Shown: positions 7,567-17,498, counted from the first letter of the stretch. The stretch: 44,874 nt of DNA from Prevotella sp. UBA7594 (GCA_002490315.1 DLKG01000023.1:12907-57780), one strand, 5' to 3'. The notes: generated by a model not told the origin, from the letters alone. Translations and numbers: made by a program.

Positions 7567-9054
7567 ATGGAAAGAGCAAAATCAATCTATGGCGTAATGA
7601 TGGCAATGGCAACGATGCTTGCAATGCCGTCTTATGCGCAGCAGGAGAATAGTAAGGTGTGGAAGGAACTTCCCGTAATCAGCATAACCTCCGTCAACGG
7701 CGAAATGCCGACGGCGACAAAGGTGTATCCGCCAGAGGGATGCGTCGGCGAAAGTATTCTGAGCGAGCACGTGCCGGGAAAAATGGTCATGACCGTTGAG
7801 GGCGACACCGTCTACGACAGCGGCGACTACAAGAAAGGGGAATCGGGAATGAGATTCAAGATAAGGGGCAACACTACGGGTGCCAACCTCCTTCAGCATC
7901 CCTATAAACTGAAGCTCTCAAAGAAAGCCGACCTGCTATCGCTTGGCAAGGACAGCAAGAACAAGGATTTCGCCTTGCTCGCCATGCACACGTGGAACAC
8001 AGCCATGACAAATGAGGAGAGCAACATCCTGCCGATTGTAGGCTTGGCTGTCTGCGAAGCTCTTGACATGCCGTGGGAGCCAAAGACCATGCCCGTGGAC
8101 GTCGTCATCAACGACAAGTACCAGGGTGTGTATCATCTCATAGAGTCTGTTTCGCGTGCGGATAAACGCATCAACACCGACGACGACGGCTTTGTCATTG
8201 AGAACGACGCTTACTGGTGGAAACCGGGTGAGGCGTATTTCCGCACAAGCCATCAAGAGGCAGCTAACTATATGGGCTTCACATTCAAGTATCCTGACGG
8301 TGACGACTTGACTGAAGAGCAGAACGCAAGCATAAAGAGCTATATGGAGCGCGTGGAGGATGCGATATACAATGAGAAGGGAGCCTCTGACCTTATTGAC
8401 TACAAATCGTTTGCGCGCTGGATACTCGCCCATGACATGCTTGGCTCATGGGACGCGGCAGGCAGCAACATGTATCTCTATTGTGTGAGCATGGGAAAGA
8501 ACGACGACGATTCGAAGCTTCGCATGGCGACGCTCTGGGATTTTGACTCTTCCTTCATGTCTGCCAGCGATGACTGGAGCCAGCAGCATTGGAGCTATCT
8601 CTTCTATTATCTCAACCTTTTCCATGACGCCGACTTCGTGAAGACCTATCTTGATCTTTATGATAAGTACAAGGACACGGTGTATCCTTATGTAGAGAAC
8701 CGTCTCAATGATTTCCGCACCACGAAGGGCGAGGCTTTCGAGCACAGCCTCGACAAGCACCGCGCCACTTATGGCGATGGTCAATGCTTCAACTCGCTCG
8801 ACGTGCAAATCAATGATGTGCTCACGCACATGAAGGCACGCATGGAAGGCTTGAAGACGCTTATGGCCAATCTCAAAGGGCAGTGGACGGCAATGGAGGG
8901 CGTGAGCTCTGTCGCTAATCCGTCACTCGTGGCGCGTAGCAATGCCTATGGCGTCGACTGCACAGGCATTGCCGAGAGCAGTCTCCGCCCCGGAATTTAC
9001 ATTGAGCGCTATTCCGACGGAACAGTAAAGAAAGTTTTAAAACAGACAAAATAA
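7567..9054 (+). CDS. Secreted CotH-family kinase-like protein
   Basis: A 495-residue protein with a signal peptide (cleavage near SYAQQ, residue 25) and CotH features: FKIRGNTT at 97-104, PYKLKLSKK at 112-120, YQGVYHLIESVSR at 185-197 and the acidic LWDFDSSF at 323-330. CotH of Bacillus is an atypical protein kinase that phosphorylates spore coat proteins; secreted Bacteroidales homologues are common but poorly understood. It lies 68 nt after the export gene and one base before wzz, so it is clearly part of the exopolysaccharide operon. A role in modifying a surface protein or the polysaccharide machinery is inference; the family assignment is solid, the activity untested. Confidence 0.82.
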   Translation: MERAKSIYGVMMAMATMLAMPSYAQQENSKVWKELPVISITSVNGEMPTATKVYPPEGCVGESILSEHVPGKMVMTVEGDTVYDSGDYKKGESGMRFKIRGNTTGANLLQHPYKLKLSKKADLLSLGKDSKNKDFALLAMHTWNTAMTNEESNILPIVGLAVCEALDMPWEPKTMPVDVVINDKYQGVYHLIESVSRADKRINTDDDGFVIENDAYWWKPGEAYFRTSHQEAANYMGFTFKYPDGDDLTEEQNASIKSYMERVEDAIYNEKGASDLIDYKSFARWILAHDMLGSWDAAGSNMYLYCVSMGKNDDDSKLRMATLWDFDSSFMSASDDWSQQHWSYLFYYLNLFHDADFVKTYLDLYDKYKDTVYPYVENRLNDFRTTKGEAFEHSLDKHRATYGDGQCFNSLDVQINDVLTHMKARMEGLKTLMANLKGQWTAMEGVSSVANPSLVARSNAYGVDCTGIAESSLRPGIYIERYSDGTVKKVLKQTK

Positions 9055-9055
9055 T

Positions 9056-10123
9056 ATGATAGAACAACCACTTGCAATTCCTTCAAAGCGTGCTGCCGAC
9101 AGCCACGCCGTGAAATTGCTGCACACCATTTCTCTGATAAGGCATCATCTGCTGTTTATCATCCTGACAACAATCTGCGTGATTGTCTTGACGGCAGTGT
9201 ATGTGTTCAGTCTGCCGCGCGAGTACAGTTCCGACACGACGCTCCTTCCGGAAACTTCTTCTGATGGAATATCGGGCAATCTCGGTCAGCTGGCGTCGCT
9301 TGCAGGCGTCAAGGTGGGAGGCAAGAGCGAGGACGCCATCTATCCTGAGTTCTATCCCAAGGTGACGGGTTCAACGGTTTTCCTTGCCGATATGCTCAAG
9401 GAGAAGGTGTATTGCACGCGTTTAGGTAAGCGCGTGTCTGTCTTCGACTATTTTCAGAAGTATCAGCAGAAGCCTTGGTGGGGCAATTTGTTTGGAGAGA
9501 AGGAAAAGCCAGTGGCGTCAAAGATCAATCCCGTGTGCATTACGCGTGAGCAGATGCGCGTGGTGAAGGCTCTCTCCAACGCTTTCTTCTGCAGCGTCGA
9601 CAAGAAGACCGACATGGTGTCGGTAAGCGTTAAGGTGCAGGATGCCGACGTTGCGGCGCAGATAGCCGACGCCGTACGCAAGCGTCTTCAGACGTACATC
9701 ACAGACTACCGCACCAACAAGGCGCGCAAGGATGTTGAATACACGAAGAAGATAACGCGTGAGGCACGCGACCAGTACATAAAGTCGCAGCAGAAATACG
9801 CCGCTTATTGCGATGCCAACGAAGACATCATGCTTGCCTCTTTCACGCAGGTGCGCGACCGTTTGGAGAACGAGATGCAGATGGCGTACAACATGTACCA
9901 GCAGTCGACGCAGCAGATGCAGCTCGCCCAGGCAAAACTCCAGGAGCGCACGCCTGTGTTCGTCACTATTCAGCCCGCCTATGTGCCTTCGAAGCCTTCT
10001 GCTCCGAAGCGTGGATTGACGCTGGTCATGATGTTCATGATTGCCGTGTTTGGCAGTATTGCCTGGATAATGGCTAAAGACTATTACGACAGCAAGTTGA
10101 AGAATGTTGAAAGAGAGGATTAG
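9056..10123 (+). CDS. wzz: Wzz-type chain-length determinant
   Basis: A 355-residue inner-membrane polysaccharide co-polymerase. A transmembrane helix spans about 32-53, followed by the periplasmic Wzz domain (LPREYSSDTTLLPE), a long predicted coiled coil (about 210-300) and a second helix near 320-342 preceded by the proline-rich PSKPSAPKRG motif typical of the family. The C-terminus has no kinase domain. It would set the length of the polymer made by the Wzy of locus 1. The start is one base after the CotH gene and its end overlaps wzx by 20 bases, indicating tight co-translation. Confidence 0.9.
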   Translation: MIEQPLAIPSKRAADSHAVKLLHTISLIRHHLLFIILTTICVIVLTAVYVFSLPREYSSDTTLLPETSSDGISGNLGQLASLAGVKVGGKSEDAIYPEFYPKVTGSTVFLADMLKEKVYCTRLGKRVSVFDYFQKYQQKPWWGNLFGEKEKPVASKINPVCITREQMRVVKALSNAFFCSVDKKTDMVSVSVKVQDADVAAQIADAVRKRLQTYITDYRTNKARKDVEYTKKITREARDQYIKSQQKYAAYCDANEDIMLASFTQVRDRLENEMQMAYNMYQQSTQQMQLAQAKLQERTPVFVTIQPAYVPSKPSAPKRGLTLVMMFMIAVFGSIAWIMAKDYYDSKLKNVERED

Positions 10124-11378
10124 GAAGAGTGTAGGCGGCAACCGCCGTGAGCTTGTCGACACGCTCTATCTCGTGATGCTTCAAGGCATCAACCAGTTGC
10201 TGCCCGTGCTCGTCATGCCCTATCTCATGGTGAGGCTGGGCGCTACGGGCTACGGCTACGTGGGTTTCTCGCTTTCGCTGATACAATATCTTATCATCAT
10301 AGTGGACTTCGGCTTCAACCTCAGTGCCACGAAGCGCATTGCCGTTGTCGCCGGCGACCGTGCGGCAATGAACCGCGTGTTCTGGAATGTCGTTGCGGCA
10401 AAGACGCTGCTCATGAGCGTCTCCACGCTCATCGTGCTTCTGCTCGTTGTGAGCGTACCGACGTTCAGACTCTATTGGCGTGCCATTGTCGCCACGTTCC
10501 CCATGCTGCTCGGCTCGGCGTTCACGTTCATGTGGTTTTTCCAGGGCATAGGCAAGATACGCCTGTTCTCAATAATGAACACGGTGTCGAAGATGGCGTT
10601 GCTGCCGTTGATATTCGTGCTTGTGAAGACGCCCGACGACTATGTGCTTGCCGCTCTGCTACAAGCCGTGGTGTTCGTCTCGACGTCGCTGCTCTCAAAT
10701 GTCTACATTGCCGTGAAGCGGCTTGTGGGGTGGGTGCGACCGACGTGGACGCTCATTAAGGAGGAGTTGCGCGTGAGCTTTCCGCTCTTTCTCTCCACGG
10801 CTTCCACAAGTGTCTACACGCAGCTGATTGTTGTGGTGCTCGGATTCTTCTGCACTACGGAGGAAATCGGCAAGTATTCGTCGGCAGAGCGCATCATGCG
10901 TGCCGTAGTGTTCCTGCTCTACACTCCGCTCAACCAGGTGTTCTTCCCGCGCATCAGTGCACTTGCTGCCCGGCATGACGGGACGGAGAGAGGTTTGTTC
11001 CGCCAGGTGAGGGCTATAGTAGTGGCAGTGATGGCATTAGTGAGCGCAGCCCTTTGGACGGGAAGCTGGTGGCTTCCCGACCTGCTCGGGGTAGACTATG
11101 TGGGCATGGACACCTATCTCCGCATCTTCTCCGTGGCTCCGCTTGCCATCGGTGTGGGAGGCGTCTACGGACAGATGGGGCTTGTAGCCATCGGCAATGA
11201 ATACACAAGTCGCCGCTTCCGCGACGTCTATTTCGCGGCAGCCGCGGCAGCCGTGCTTCTCATGTTGGTGCTTGTGCCGTTGTGGAATGCTACGGGAGCA
11301 AGTATTGTCGTTGCTTCTACTGAGGTTATTGTGGCAGTTCTCATGATATATAACTTTAAAAAATATTTGACAGTATGA
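10104..11378 (+). CDS. wzx: Wzx-type polysaccharide flippase
   Basis: A 424-residue multi-span membrane protein of the polysaccharide transport (PST/MATE-like) family, flipping undecaprenyl-linked repeat units to the periplasm. The N-terminus (NQLLPVLVMPYLMVRLGATGYGYVGFSLSLIQYLIIIVDFG) is the typical flippase opening, followed by about a dozen hydrophobic segments. It overlaps wzz by 20 bases and the following wzy by 4 bases. Confidence 0.88.
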   Translation: MLKERIRKSVGGNRRELVDTLYLVMLQGINQLLPVLVMPYLMVRLGATGYGYVGFSLSLIQYLIIIVDFGFNLSATKRIAVVAGDRAAMNRVFWNVVAAKTLLMSVSTLIVLLLVVSVPTFRLYWRAIVATFPMLLGSAFTFMWFFQGIGKIRLFSIMNTVSKMALLPLIFVLVKTPDDYVLAALLQAVVFVSTSLLSNVYIAVKRLVGWVRPTWTLIKEELRVSFPLFLSTASTSVYTQLIVVVLGFFCTTEEIGKYSSAERIMRAVVFLLYTPLNQVFFPRISALAARHDGTERGLFRQVRAIVVAVMALVSAALWTGSWWLPDLLGVDYVGMDTYLRIFSVAPLAIGVGGVYGQMGLVAIGNEYTSRRFRDVYFAAAAAAVLLMLVLVPLWNATGASIVVASTEVIVAVLMIYNFKKYLTV

Positions 11379-12553
11379 TGATTGCAGTACTCATCTTTGC
11401 ATTGCTGCTGACGGGTATAGGATTTTATCTGTCGCGAGACATCTTCTCGCCGTATGTGGCGGTGCCGGGAGTGTGGTCGATAGCCATCCTTATATTCTAC
11501 ATCCTGCCAAATACATTCTATCCGATAGTCAATGAGTTTCCCTATGCCCTTACGATATGGCTCACGGGATTCTTCGTTGCGGCAGTCGCCATGGAGCATT
11601 ACACACCGCCCGCTTCAGCTGCTTCCGTGGCGAGGCAGCCCAACCGCAAGATTCTCTACGCGTATGTTGTCATAACGTGTCTGTCTATTCCGATTGTCTG
11701 CGGAACCATTCTCTATCAGGCTCTCACGGAAGACCCGGAAAACATCTTCCGCTATATGCGAATCATGAACACCGGACTCGACGAGAACATCGAGATGCCT
11801 AAGCTCGGCATACTCATTTATTTCATATCGCTGGCGTTCGTGATGATGTTCTTCTCGCTGCTCTATTTCAAGAGCAAGTGGGTGATATTCATTGTTATAT
11901 TCATGAATGTGCTGCTTGCCGTAGTGACAATGGCGAAGACGACATTTCTGAGCATCATGTTTTCGTCGCTCTATCTATGCTTCGTGCAGAAGGCTATAAA
12001 GATACGCCATCTTGCCTACGGCTTGATGGCATTCGTCGGCATCAGTTTCGTGGTGCAGTCGTTGCGTGCCGTCGGAGAGGACATTGAGACCACCAACTTT
12101 CTTGCCCTCTACCTCTCCAGCAGCATGGTGGCGTTTGACTATTTTGCCGTGCCCTGCTCGTCGCAGCTGTTTGGTATGCACACGTTCCGCATTTTCTATG
12201 CCATAGGCAACGCTTTGGGACTTACGGAGGCGCCAGCCGACACGGTGCTGGAGTTTGTCAGCGTGCCAGACATGACCAACACCTACACCAATATGTATCC
12301 TTTCTATGAGGATTTCGGACTGCCTGGTGTGTTCATCTTCTCCATCGTCTACGGATTTTTCTACGGCTATCTTTACAAGAAGAGCCGCACGGGAGGCAAG
12401 CAGCAGCTCATTCTCTACGCCATATTCCTGACATTCGTATTGATGGAGTTCATCGGTGAGTTCATATTTACCAACATGTCGCTCACCTTGCAGTACGTGT
12501 TCTTCGCCTTCCTGCCCTTCCTCTTTGGCAAGAAAAAGGAAGAGGCAGAGTGA
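11375..12553 (+). CDS. wzy: Wzy-type oligosaccharide polymerase
   Basis: A 392-residue membrane protein with about ten hydrophobic segments and a periplasmic loop, resembling the O-antigen polymerase/oligosaccharide repeat-unit polymerase family. It should join flipped repeat units on undecaprenyl pyrophosphate. These proteins have little sequence conservation, so the call rests on topology and on its position directly after wzx (ATGA overlap) in an operon that otherwise would lack a polymerase. Confidence 0.78.
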   Translation: MMIAVLIFALLLTGIGFYLSRDIFSPYVAVPGVWSIAILIFYILPNTFYPIVNEFPYALTIWLTGFFVAAVAMEHYTPPASAASVARQPNRKILYAYVVITCLSIPIVCGTILYQALTEDPENIFRYMRIMNTGLDENIEMPKLGILIYFISLAFVMMFFSLLYFKSKWVIFIVIFMNVLLAVVTMAKTTFLSIMFSSLYLCFVQKAIKIRHLAYGLMAFVGISFVVQSLRAVGEDIETTNFLALYLSSSMVAFDYFAVPCSSQLFGMHTFRIFYAIGNALGLTEAPADTVLEFVSVPDMTNTYTNMYPFYEDFGLPGVFIFSIVYGFFYGYLYKKSRTGGKQQLILYAIFLTFVLMEFIGEFIFTNMSLTLQYVFFAFLPFLFGKKKEEAE

Positions 12554-12614
12554 GGGTAGAGCATATTTCCAGTAATGATTTTCACTTTGCCGTTGTTTTA
12601 TATAAAACATAAAT

Positions 12615-13526
12615 ATGAGTAAGATAGACATACTGATGGCGACCTACAACGGGTCGGCATATATCATCTCGCAGATACGCTCGCTGCAGTGCCAGACCTT
12701 CACCGACTGGACACTGCTCGTGCATGATGACGGGTCGACCGACAACACCCTCGACCTCGTGCGCCAGCTCGCAACTGCCGACCAACGCATACGCATCATC
12801 GACGACGGCGTGCGCTTCCACGACTGCGCACTCAACTTCATGCACCTCCTGAGCTGTTCTGACGCTCCGTTCTGCATCTTCTGCGACCAGGACGACATCT
12901 GGCTTGAGAACAAACTCCAGGTGATGTTCGATGCAATAGCCTCAAAGGACAACACGCGCCCGCAGGCCGTCTACTCCAATTCGTTCGTCTACAACCCCGA
13001 CCTGCCCGACATAAGTGGCGAGGCGTCGCTCTGCAAGCCGTCGCAACTGAAGGACGTGCTCTTCATGAACGCGGGCATACAGGGCTGTGCCCTGATGTTC
13101 AACGCCGCTCTGCGCGACATCTGCCGCAAGGTGCCTTCCGTTGTCGCCATGCACGACCATGTGCTGACGCTCGGCGCCGCCGCCTTCGGTACGCTGACTT
13201 ATGTCGACCGTCGCCTTATGCTATATCGCCGGCACAGTTCGACCGTCACCGGTCCGACCGCCAAACGGCTCTCCGACCGCATAGCCCCTTTCTTCGACTC
13301 CACGAAGAGCGTGCTTGAGGCGAAGCACTATCGTGCAATACGCAGTTTCACAGAGTGCTATGCCGACCTCATCACGCCCGACAAGAAGCGCATCTTCGAC
13401 GACTTCTTCCGCTTCGAGCGGCAGTCGCGCCTTGTGCGTGCCATACATGTCTTTACAAAGGACTATCGCCTTTACGGCTCGCGTACAATACTTGCTTTCA
13501 AGATGATAGTTAGAAAATTAGTCTGA
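12615..13526 (+). CDS. Family 2 glycosyltransferase
   Basis: A 303-residue cytoplasmic GT-A enzyme. The nucleotide-sugar motif HDDGSTDNT is at 37-45 and the metal-binding region CDQDDIW at 90-96; the DQDDIW form is frequent in rhamnosyl- and related transferases, but donor sugar cannot be read from sequence. The C-terminal LYRRHSSTVTG (near 203) is also typical of that group. It follows wzy by 61 bases, a gap holding CACTTTGCCGTTG, which resembles the sequence around the ilvE promoter and could be a weak internal promoter. Confidence 0.85.
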   Translation: MSKIDILMATYNGSAYIISQIRSLQCQTFTDWTLLVHDDGSTDNTLDLVRQLATADQRIRIIDDGVRFHDCALNFMHLLSCSDAPFCIFCDQDDIWLENKLQVMFDAIASKDNTRPQAVYSNSFVYNPDLPDISGEASLCKPSQLKDVLFMNAGIQGCALMFNAALRDICRKVPSVVAMHDHVLTLGAAAFGTLTYVDRRLMLYRRHSSTVTGPTAKRLSDRIAPFFDSTKSVLEAKHYRAIRSFTECYADLITPDKKRIFDDFFRFERQSRLVRAIHVFTKDYRLYGSRTILAFKMIVRKLV

Positions 13527-13536
13527 AAACCAAATT

Positions 13537-14640
13537 ATGAAAGTTCTGCATATAATAAACACACTTGCCGTAGGCGGTGCCGAGCGCTTGCTTGTCGACG
13601 CCCTTCCCATAATGAAGAGCCAAGGCGTAGACGCACGTGTGTTGATGCTCTTCTCCTCGGGTGGCGGCTTTGAGAAGCAGTTGCGTGAGGCAGGTGTGGA
13701 GGTTGAGGCTCTTGGCAACAGCAAGAACGCCTATGACCTGCGCATCCCGATGCGCTTGCGTAGCTGGCTGCGTGACGTGGATGTCGTACATGCCCACCTC
13801 TTTCCCACGCAGTACTGGGCAGCTCTCGCACACATTGGCAACCGCCGCAGTGTACTTGTCACTACCGAGCACAGCACATCAAATACCCGTGCCCAGCATT
13901 GGCTCACGTCGAAGATTGACAAATGCTTCTACAGCCAGTACGACGGCATCATCTGCATCTCGCAAGCCACAGCCAACGCCCTTCGTCCGCGTGTGCCGAA
14001 AAAGGTGGATTTGCGCGTCATAGAGAATGGAGTGGTCTTGCCACATACAGGAACAGACGTGCTGCCGCCAGAGCGTGAGAGCGTCGTAGATGGTCTTCCT
14101 GCCGATGCCTTCGTGGCGTTGCAGGTGGCACGCTTTTCCGATCAGAAAAATCAAGACTGTGTGATACGCGCTCTGAAACTCTTGCCCCCCGACGTGCACG
14201 TGCTCTTTGCCGGCTACGGCAATCGCGAGGCGGCGTGCCGACTGCTTGCCGAGCGGGAAGGCGTTGCCGACCGTGCCCATTTCCTCGGCATGAGAGAGGA
14301 CATTGCACGGCTGTGGAGCATTGCCGACATAGGCATCATGTCGTCGCATTGGGAAGGGTTCGGCTTGGCTGCCGTGGAAGGCATGGCATACTCTAAGCCC
14401 GTTCTTGCCTCCGATGTGCCCGGACTCGCAGATGTCGTAGGCGACAAGCGGCTCCTCTTCACGCCCGACGACGAGCGCATGCTTGCGGAGAAAGTGATGA
14501 GCCTGCGTGACGACAAGGATTTGCGCTCACAGCTTGGAGAAGAATGTCTTCAGCAAGCGCATAAGTTCGACATCAACACGATGGTGGCACGCTACGTGAA
14601 GTTCTACGAAGAACTGCTGCAGAAGAATGTCGGGCAATAA
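13537..14640 (+). CDS. Family 4 glycosyltransferase
   Basis: A 367-residue GT-B enzyme that adds one sugar to the lipid-linked repeat unit of locus 1. The acceptor-side loop NTLAVGGAERLLVD is at 8-21, and the donor-site EX7E motif is E273 to E281 in HWEGFGLAAVEGM, followed by KPVLASDVPGL. Length is standard. It starts 10 nt after the GT2 stop codon. Confidence 0.88.
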   Translation: MKVLHIINTLAVGGAERLLVDALPIMKSQGVDARVLMLFSSGGGFEKQLREAGVEVEALGNSKNAYDLRIPMRLRSWLRDVDVVHAHLFPTQYWAALAHIGNRRSVLVTTEHSTSNTRAQHWLTSKIDKCFYSQYDGIICISQATANALRPRVPKKVDLRVIENGVVLPHTGTDVLPPERESVVDGLPADAFVALQVARFSDQKNQDCVIRALKLLPPDVHVLFAGYGNREAACRLLAEREGVADRAHFLGMREDIARLWSIADIGIMSSHWEGFGLAAVEGMAYSKPVLASDVPGLADVVGDKRLLFTPDDERMLAEKVMSLRDDKDLRSQLGEECLQQAHKFDINTMVARYVKFYEELLQKNVGQ

Positions 14641-14733
14641 GTGAAGATAAAAGAAATTTGGACATTTGTTTATGCAATAATATCCGTTTAAAAGCGTTTA
14701 TATAAAAAACAAGCAGACATAATAGAAATAAGA

Positions 14734-15870
14734 ATGAAGATAATATTCTGTGACAATACGCTGTGGGGACTGGTAAACTTCCGTGGTGAGGTGATACGCC
14801 ATTTTGTCTCGGAAGGTCATCAGGTAGTACTTGTCGCCCCCGAAAAGGAAGACAAACAGATGCAGACGACCATCCCCGACGGAGTACGCTACATACCAGT
14901 AGCCATGGGGCGCACGTCGCTCAACCCTGCAAAGGATATAAAGTACTTTCTGCGTATGCTTAGGATATTCCGTAGGGAGAAGCCCGACTACATATTCACC
15001 TACACCATAAAGCCAAATATCTACGGCTCCATAGCCGCACGTCTCGCAGGATGCCGCTCTACGGCAATGATGGCAGGACTTGGCTACATCTTCATAAACG
15101 ACAGCCTGGTGCTGCGTGCCGCAAGGTCGCTCTATCGTTTCGGTCTCTCGTTTGCCCAGCATCTAATGGTGCTCAACGACTACAACCGCAAGCTCGTGGA
15201 GCGCAAGCACATGTGCGACCCCAAGAAGATTGTGTTCCTTGAGGGTGGAGAGGGCATCAACATCGACAAGTATGAGAAATACGACAACGCCTCTGCATCC
15301 ACGACGTTCCTTTTCATAGGCCGCATCCTCTGGGACAAAGGCTACGACGAATTCTCGCGTGCAGCGCGCAAGGTGAAAGCCTTATATCCGGAAGCACGCT
15401 TCGAATTGCTCGGCTCCATGGATCCGTCCTATCCCAAGAACGTGCCGGAAGAGCGCTTGAGGCAAGACGAGGCAGACGGCACGCTGAAGTACATCGGCTT
15501 CACCCACGACATGGACTCCGTCTATCGTCGCCGTGGCATCGTCATCACGCTGCCTTCCTACAGCGAGGGCATGAACCGCGCCCTTATGGAGGCGAGTGCT
15601 TCGGGTAAGCCTATCATCACATCGGACATACCAGGATGCCGTGAGGCTGTTGACGACGGGCGGAGCGGATTTCTTGTGCCGCCACGTGACGCCGACGCCC
15701 TTGCCGACGCAATGCTGCGCTATCTGCGCATGACAGAAGAGGAGAAAAAACAATTTTCCGACAGAAGCCGTGCCAAGGCGGAGAGCCTCTTCGACGTGAG
15801 AAGCGTGATAGAGAAATACGAGAAGATTATAAGTGGCATTGAGGAAAATAAAAAGAAAACGGGAAAATAA
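14734..15870 (+). CDS. Family 4 glycosyltransferase, PglA-like
   Basis: A 378-residue GT-B enzyme. The N-terminus (FCDNTLWGLVNFRGEVI) and the segment FTYTIKPNIYGSIAARLAG near 88-106 resemble the PglA/WbpU-type group that adds the second sugar to undecaprenyl-PP-linked amino sugars. The EX7E motif is E278 to E286 in YSEGMNRALMEAS. With the initiating transferase next door, a role as second-sugar transferase is reasonable but inferred. The 93-base gap before it shows no clear promoter. Confidence 0.84.
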   Translation: MKIIFCDNTLWGLVNFRGEVIRHFVSEGHQVVLVAPEKEDKQMQTTIPDGVRYIPVAMGRTSLNPAKDIKYFLRMLRIFRREKPDYIFTYTIKPNIYGSIAARLAGCRSTAMMAGLGYIFINDSLVLRAARSLYRFGLSFAQHLMVLNDYNRKLVERKHMCDPKKIVFLEGGEGINIDKYEKYDNASASTTFLFIGRILWDKGYDEFSRAARKVKALYPEARFELLGSMDPSYPKNVPEERLRQDEADGTLKYIGFTHDMDSVYRRRGIVITLPSYSEGMNRALMEASASGKPIITSDIPGCREAVDDGRSGFLVPPRDADALADAMLRYLRMTEEEKKQFSDRSRAKAESLFDVRSVIEKYEKIISGIEENKKKTGK

Positions 15871-15882
15871 AAACAATCGGTA

Positions 15883-16986
15883 ATGATAGGTTATATCTTT
15901 TTTTTGCTGATGACGTTTCTCATCAGTTTCATCTGCGGAATATTCGTCGTGCCGCAAATAACGAATTTCTGCAAAAAGAAGAATCTCTACGATGCTCCTA
16001 ATTTGCGTAAGGTGCATACAACAAATATTCCACGTATGGGAGGCATCTGCTTCGTGCCTTGCATGGTGGTGGCAGCGTTGTTCACGGTGCTCGTGTATAA
16101 GTATTACAATGGGCAGACAGTCACTATCGGACTGTGGTCGTGTCTTTTCCTTGTGAGCATACTGATGATATACATTGTCGGATTTGTCGACGACGTGACG
16201 GGAGTGAAGCCGCGCACGAAGTTTATCGTGCAAATTATCGCGGCGAGCCTCATGCCATTCTCCGGACTCTACATCAACAATCTCTACGGATTTCTCGGCA
16301 TAGAGACCATCCCGTTTTGGGTGGGTGCGCCGCTTACGGTGTTTATCATGGTGTTTGTAGACAATGCCATGAACCTCATTGACGGTATCGACGGACTTGC
16401 GGGCGGATTGGCTTCGATGTCACTGATAGGATTTCTCTATTGCTTCATGCGCGAGGGACTCTTCGTCTATTGCGTGCTGATAGCAGGACTCATCGGTGTC
16501 GTCATGTCATTCCTCTACTACAACCTCACGGGAGGACGCGGAGGACGCTACAAGATATTCATGGGCGACTCGGGAAGTCTTAGTCTGGGCTTCATCCTTT
16601 CCTTCCTGCTCATCAAGTTTACAATGCACAATCCTGCCGTGATGCCCTTCCGCAGCGATAGTCTGCTGTTGTCCTACACGCTCTTGATTGTGCCGTGTTT
16701 CGACGTGGTGCGCGTAGTGTTGTCGCGTATGCGTTCACGCCAGCCTCTCTTCAAGGCCGACAAGCGCCATATCCACCACAAGCTCCTGCGTTGCGGACTC
16801 TCTCAGCATCGTGCCCTCATCACGATATTGCTCCTGCAGCTGCTGTTCGGCGTGATAAACATGATGCTGTTCCAGGTCATATCGCTCAACAGCATCGTCA
16901 TCATTGACATTGCCGTTTTCGTGGTGTTCAATCTGGCGCTCGACGTTTTGATCCACCGCAAGGAGCGGTTGGCTACCGTTCGTTAG
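15883..16986 (+). CDS. wecA: Undecaprenyl-phosphate N-acetylhexosamine-1-phosphate transferase (WecA-type)
   Basis: A 367-residue integral membrane enzyme of the MraY/WecA superfamily that starts lipid-linked glycan synthesis by moving an N-acetylhexosamine-1-phosphate to undecaprenyl phosphate. Catalytic landmarks: FVDD at 101-104, DNAMNLIDGIDGLAGG at 160-175, MGDSG at 227-231 and KRHIHHKLL at 294-302, the last typical of WecA-like rather than MraY enzymes. About eleven membrane segments. The ATG at 15883 is followed by a T8 run in codons 6-8. It is the last gene of locus 1, and its stop codon overlaps that of the convergent lipoprotein gene. It is the only initiating transferase in this window. 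Confidence 0.9.
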   Translation: MIGYIFFLLMTFLISFICGIFVVPQITNFCKKKNLYDAPNLRKVHTTNIPRMGGICFVPCMVVAALFTVLVYKYYNGQTVTIGLWSCLFLVSILMIYIVGFVDDVTGVKPRTKFIVQIIAASLMPFSGLYINNLYGFLGIETIPFWVGAPLTVFIMVFVDNAMNLIDGIDGLAGGLASMSLIGFLYCFMREGLFVYCVLIAGLIGVVMSFLYYNLTGGRGGRYKIFMGDSGSLSLGFILSFLLIKFTMHNPAVMPFRSDSLLLSYTLLIVPCFDVVRVVLSRMRSRQPLFKADKRHIHHKLLRCGLSQHRALITILLLQLLFGVINMMLFQVISLNSIVIIDIAVFVVFNLALDVLIHRKERLATVR

Positions 16987-17459
16987 AACTTCTTGAATTT
17001 TAGCCGTAGCGTCTTAGAGCGCAAAATCATATTGCTGCCCGTGAGTTTCTCCTTTGCGAAACCCTCGGGCAGTTCGTTTATGCCAAAGTGGCGTATGCTG
17101 TCGTTTACAGTCTCAACAGGTATGTCGCCTCCCTGTCCGCCCATGCCGCTGTCCTCATGCCAGTGGTTGAGGTAAACCTTCGTGATGTGGAGGCTGTCGG
17201 AGGTCTGCGAGAAGCGCAGGTAATAGGTGCCGATGTCACTATCCTCATAGTCGTAGACATACATCAGCTTGTACTGTGTGCCCCAGAAAATGTAGCGCTT
17301 AGAGTAGTCGGCAGAGCCTCCCGTGGATAGCGTGTCCACTTGCTCCAAGTGCCACAGACCGTCGAGATGCCCGTTGTCACTCGTCTCAATCTCGCAAGAG
17401 GCAAGCAGGTTAAGCGCCATGGCAATGGCGAGCGCGAATATGGTGTTTCTTGTTTTCAT
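16983..17459 (-). CDS. Small lipoprotein, lipocalin-like
   Basis: A 158-residue predicted lipoprotein with signal peptide and lipobox LLASC (acylated cysteine C22). The mature start (GHLDGLWHLEQVDTL) resembles the GxW opening of lipocalin-like domains, and the rest is rich in alternating beta-strand patterns. Function unknown. I choose the ATG at 17459 because it gives a clean signal peptide; the frame extends 30 bases upstream. It lies 39 bases after the Wzi-like gene and is probably co-transcribed with it. Confidence 0.65.
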   Translation of the reverse strand: MKTRNTIFALAIAMALNLLASCEIETSDNGHLDGLWHLEQVDTLSTGGSADYSKRYIFWGTQYKLMYVYDYEDSDIGTYYLRFSQTSDSLHITKVYLNHWHEDSGMGGQGGDIPVETVNDSIRHFGINELPEGFAKEKLTGSNMILRSKTLRLKFKKF

Positions 17460-17498
17460 CCTTGTCGTTTTAAGTAAAATTCTTGGCAAAGCCGCCGT

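Noticed and set aside
12589..12601. Internal promoter before the locus 1 GT2 gene
   Set aside because: CACTTTGCCGTTG resembles the ilvE promoter surroundings but lacks the TA of the -7 box and a -33 TTG, so it was not listed as a feature.
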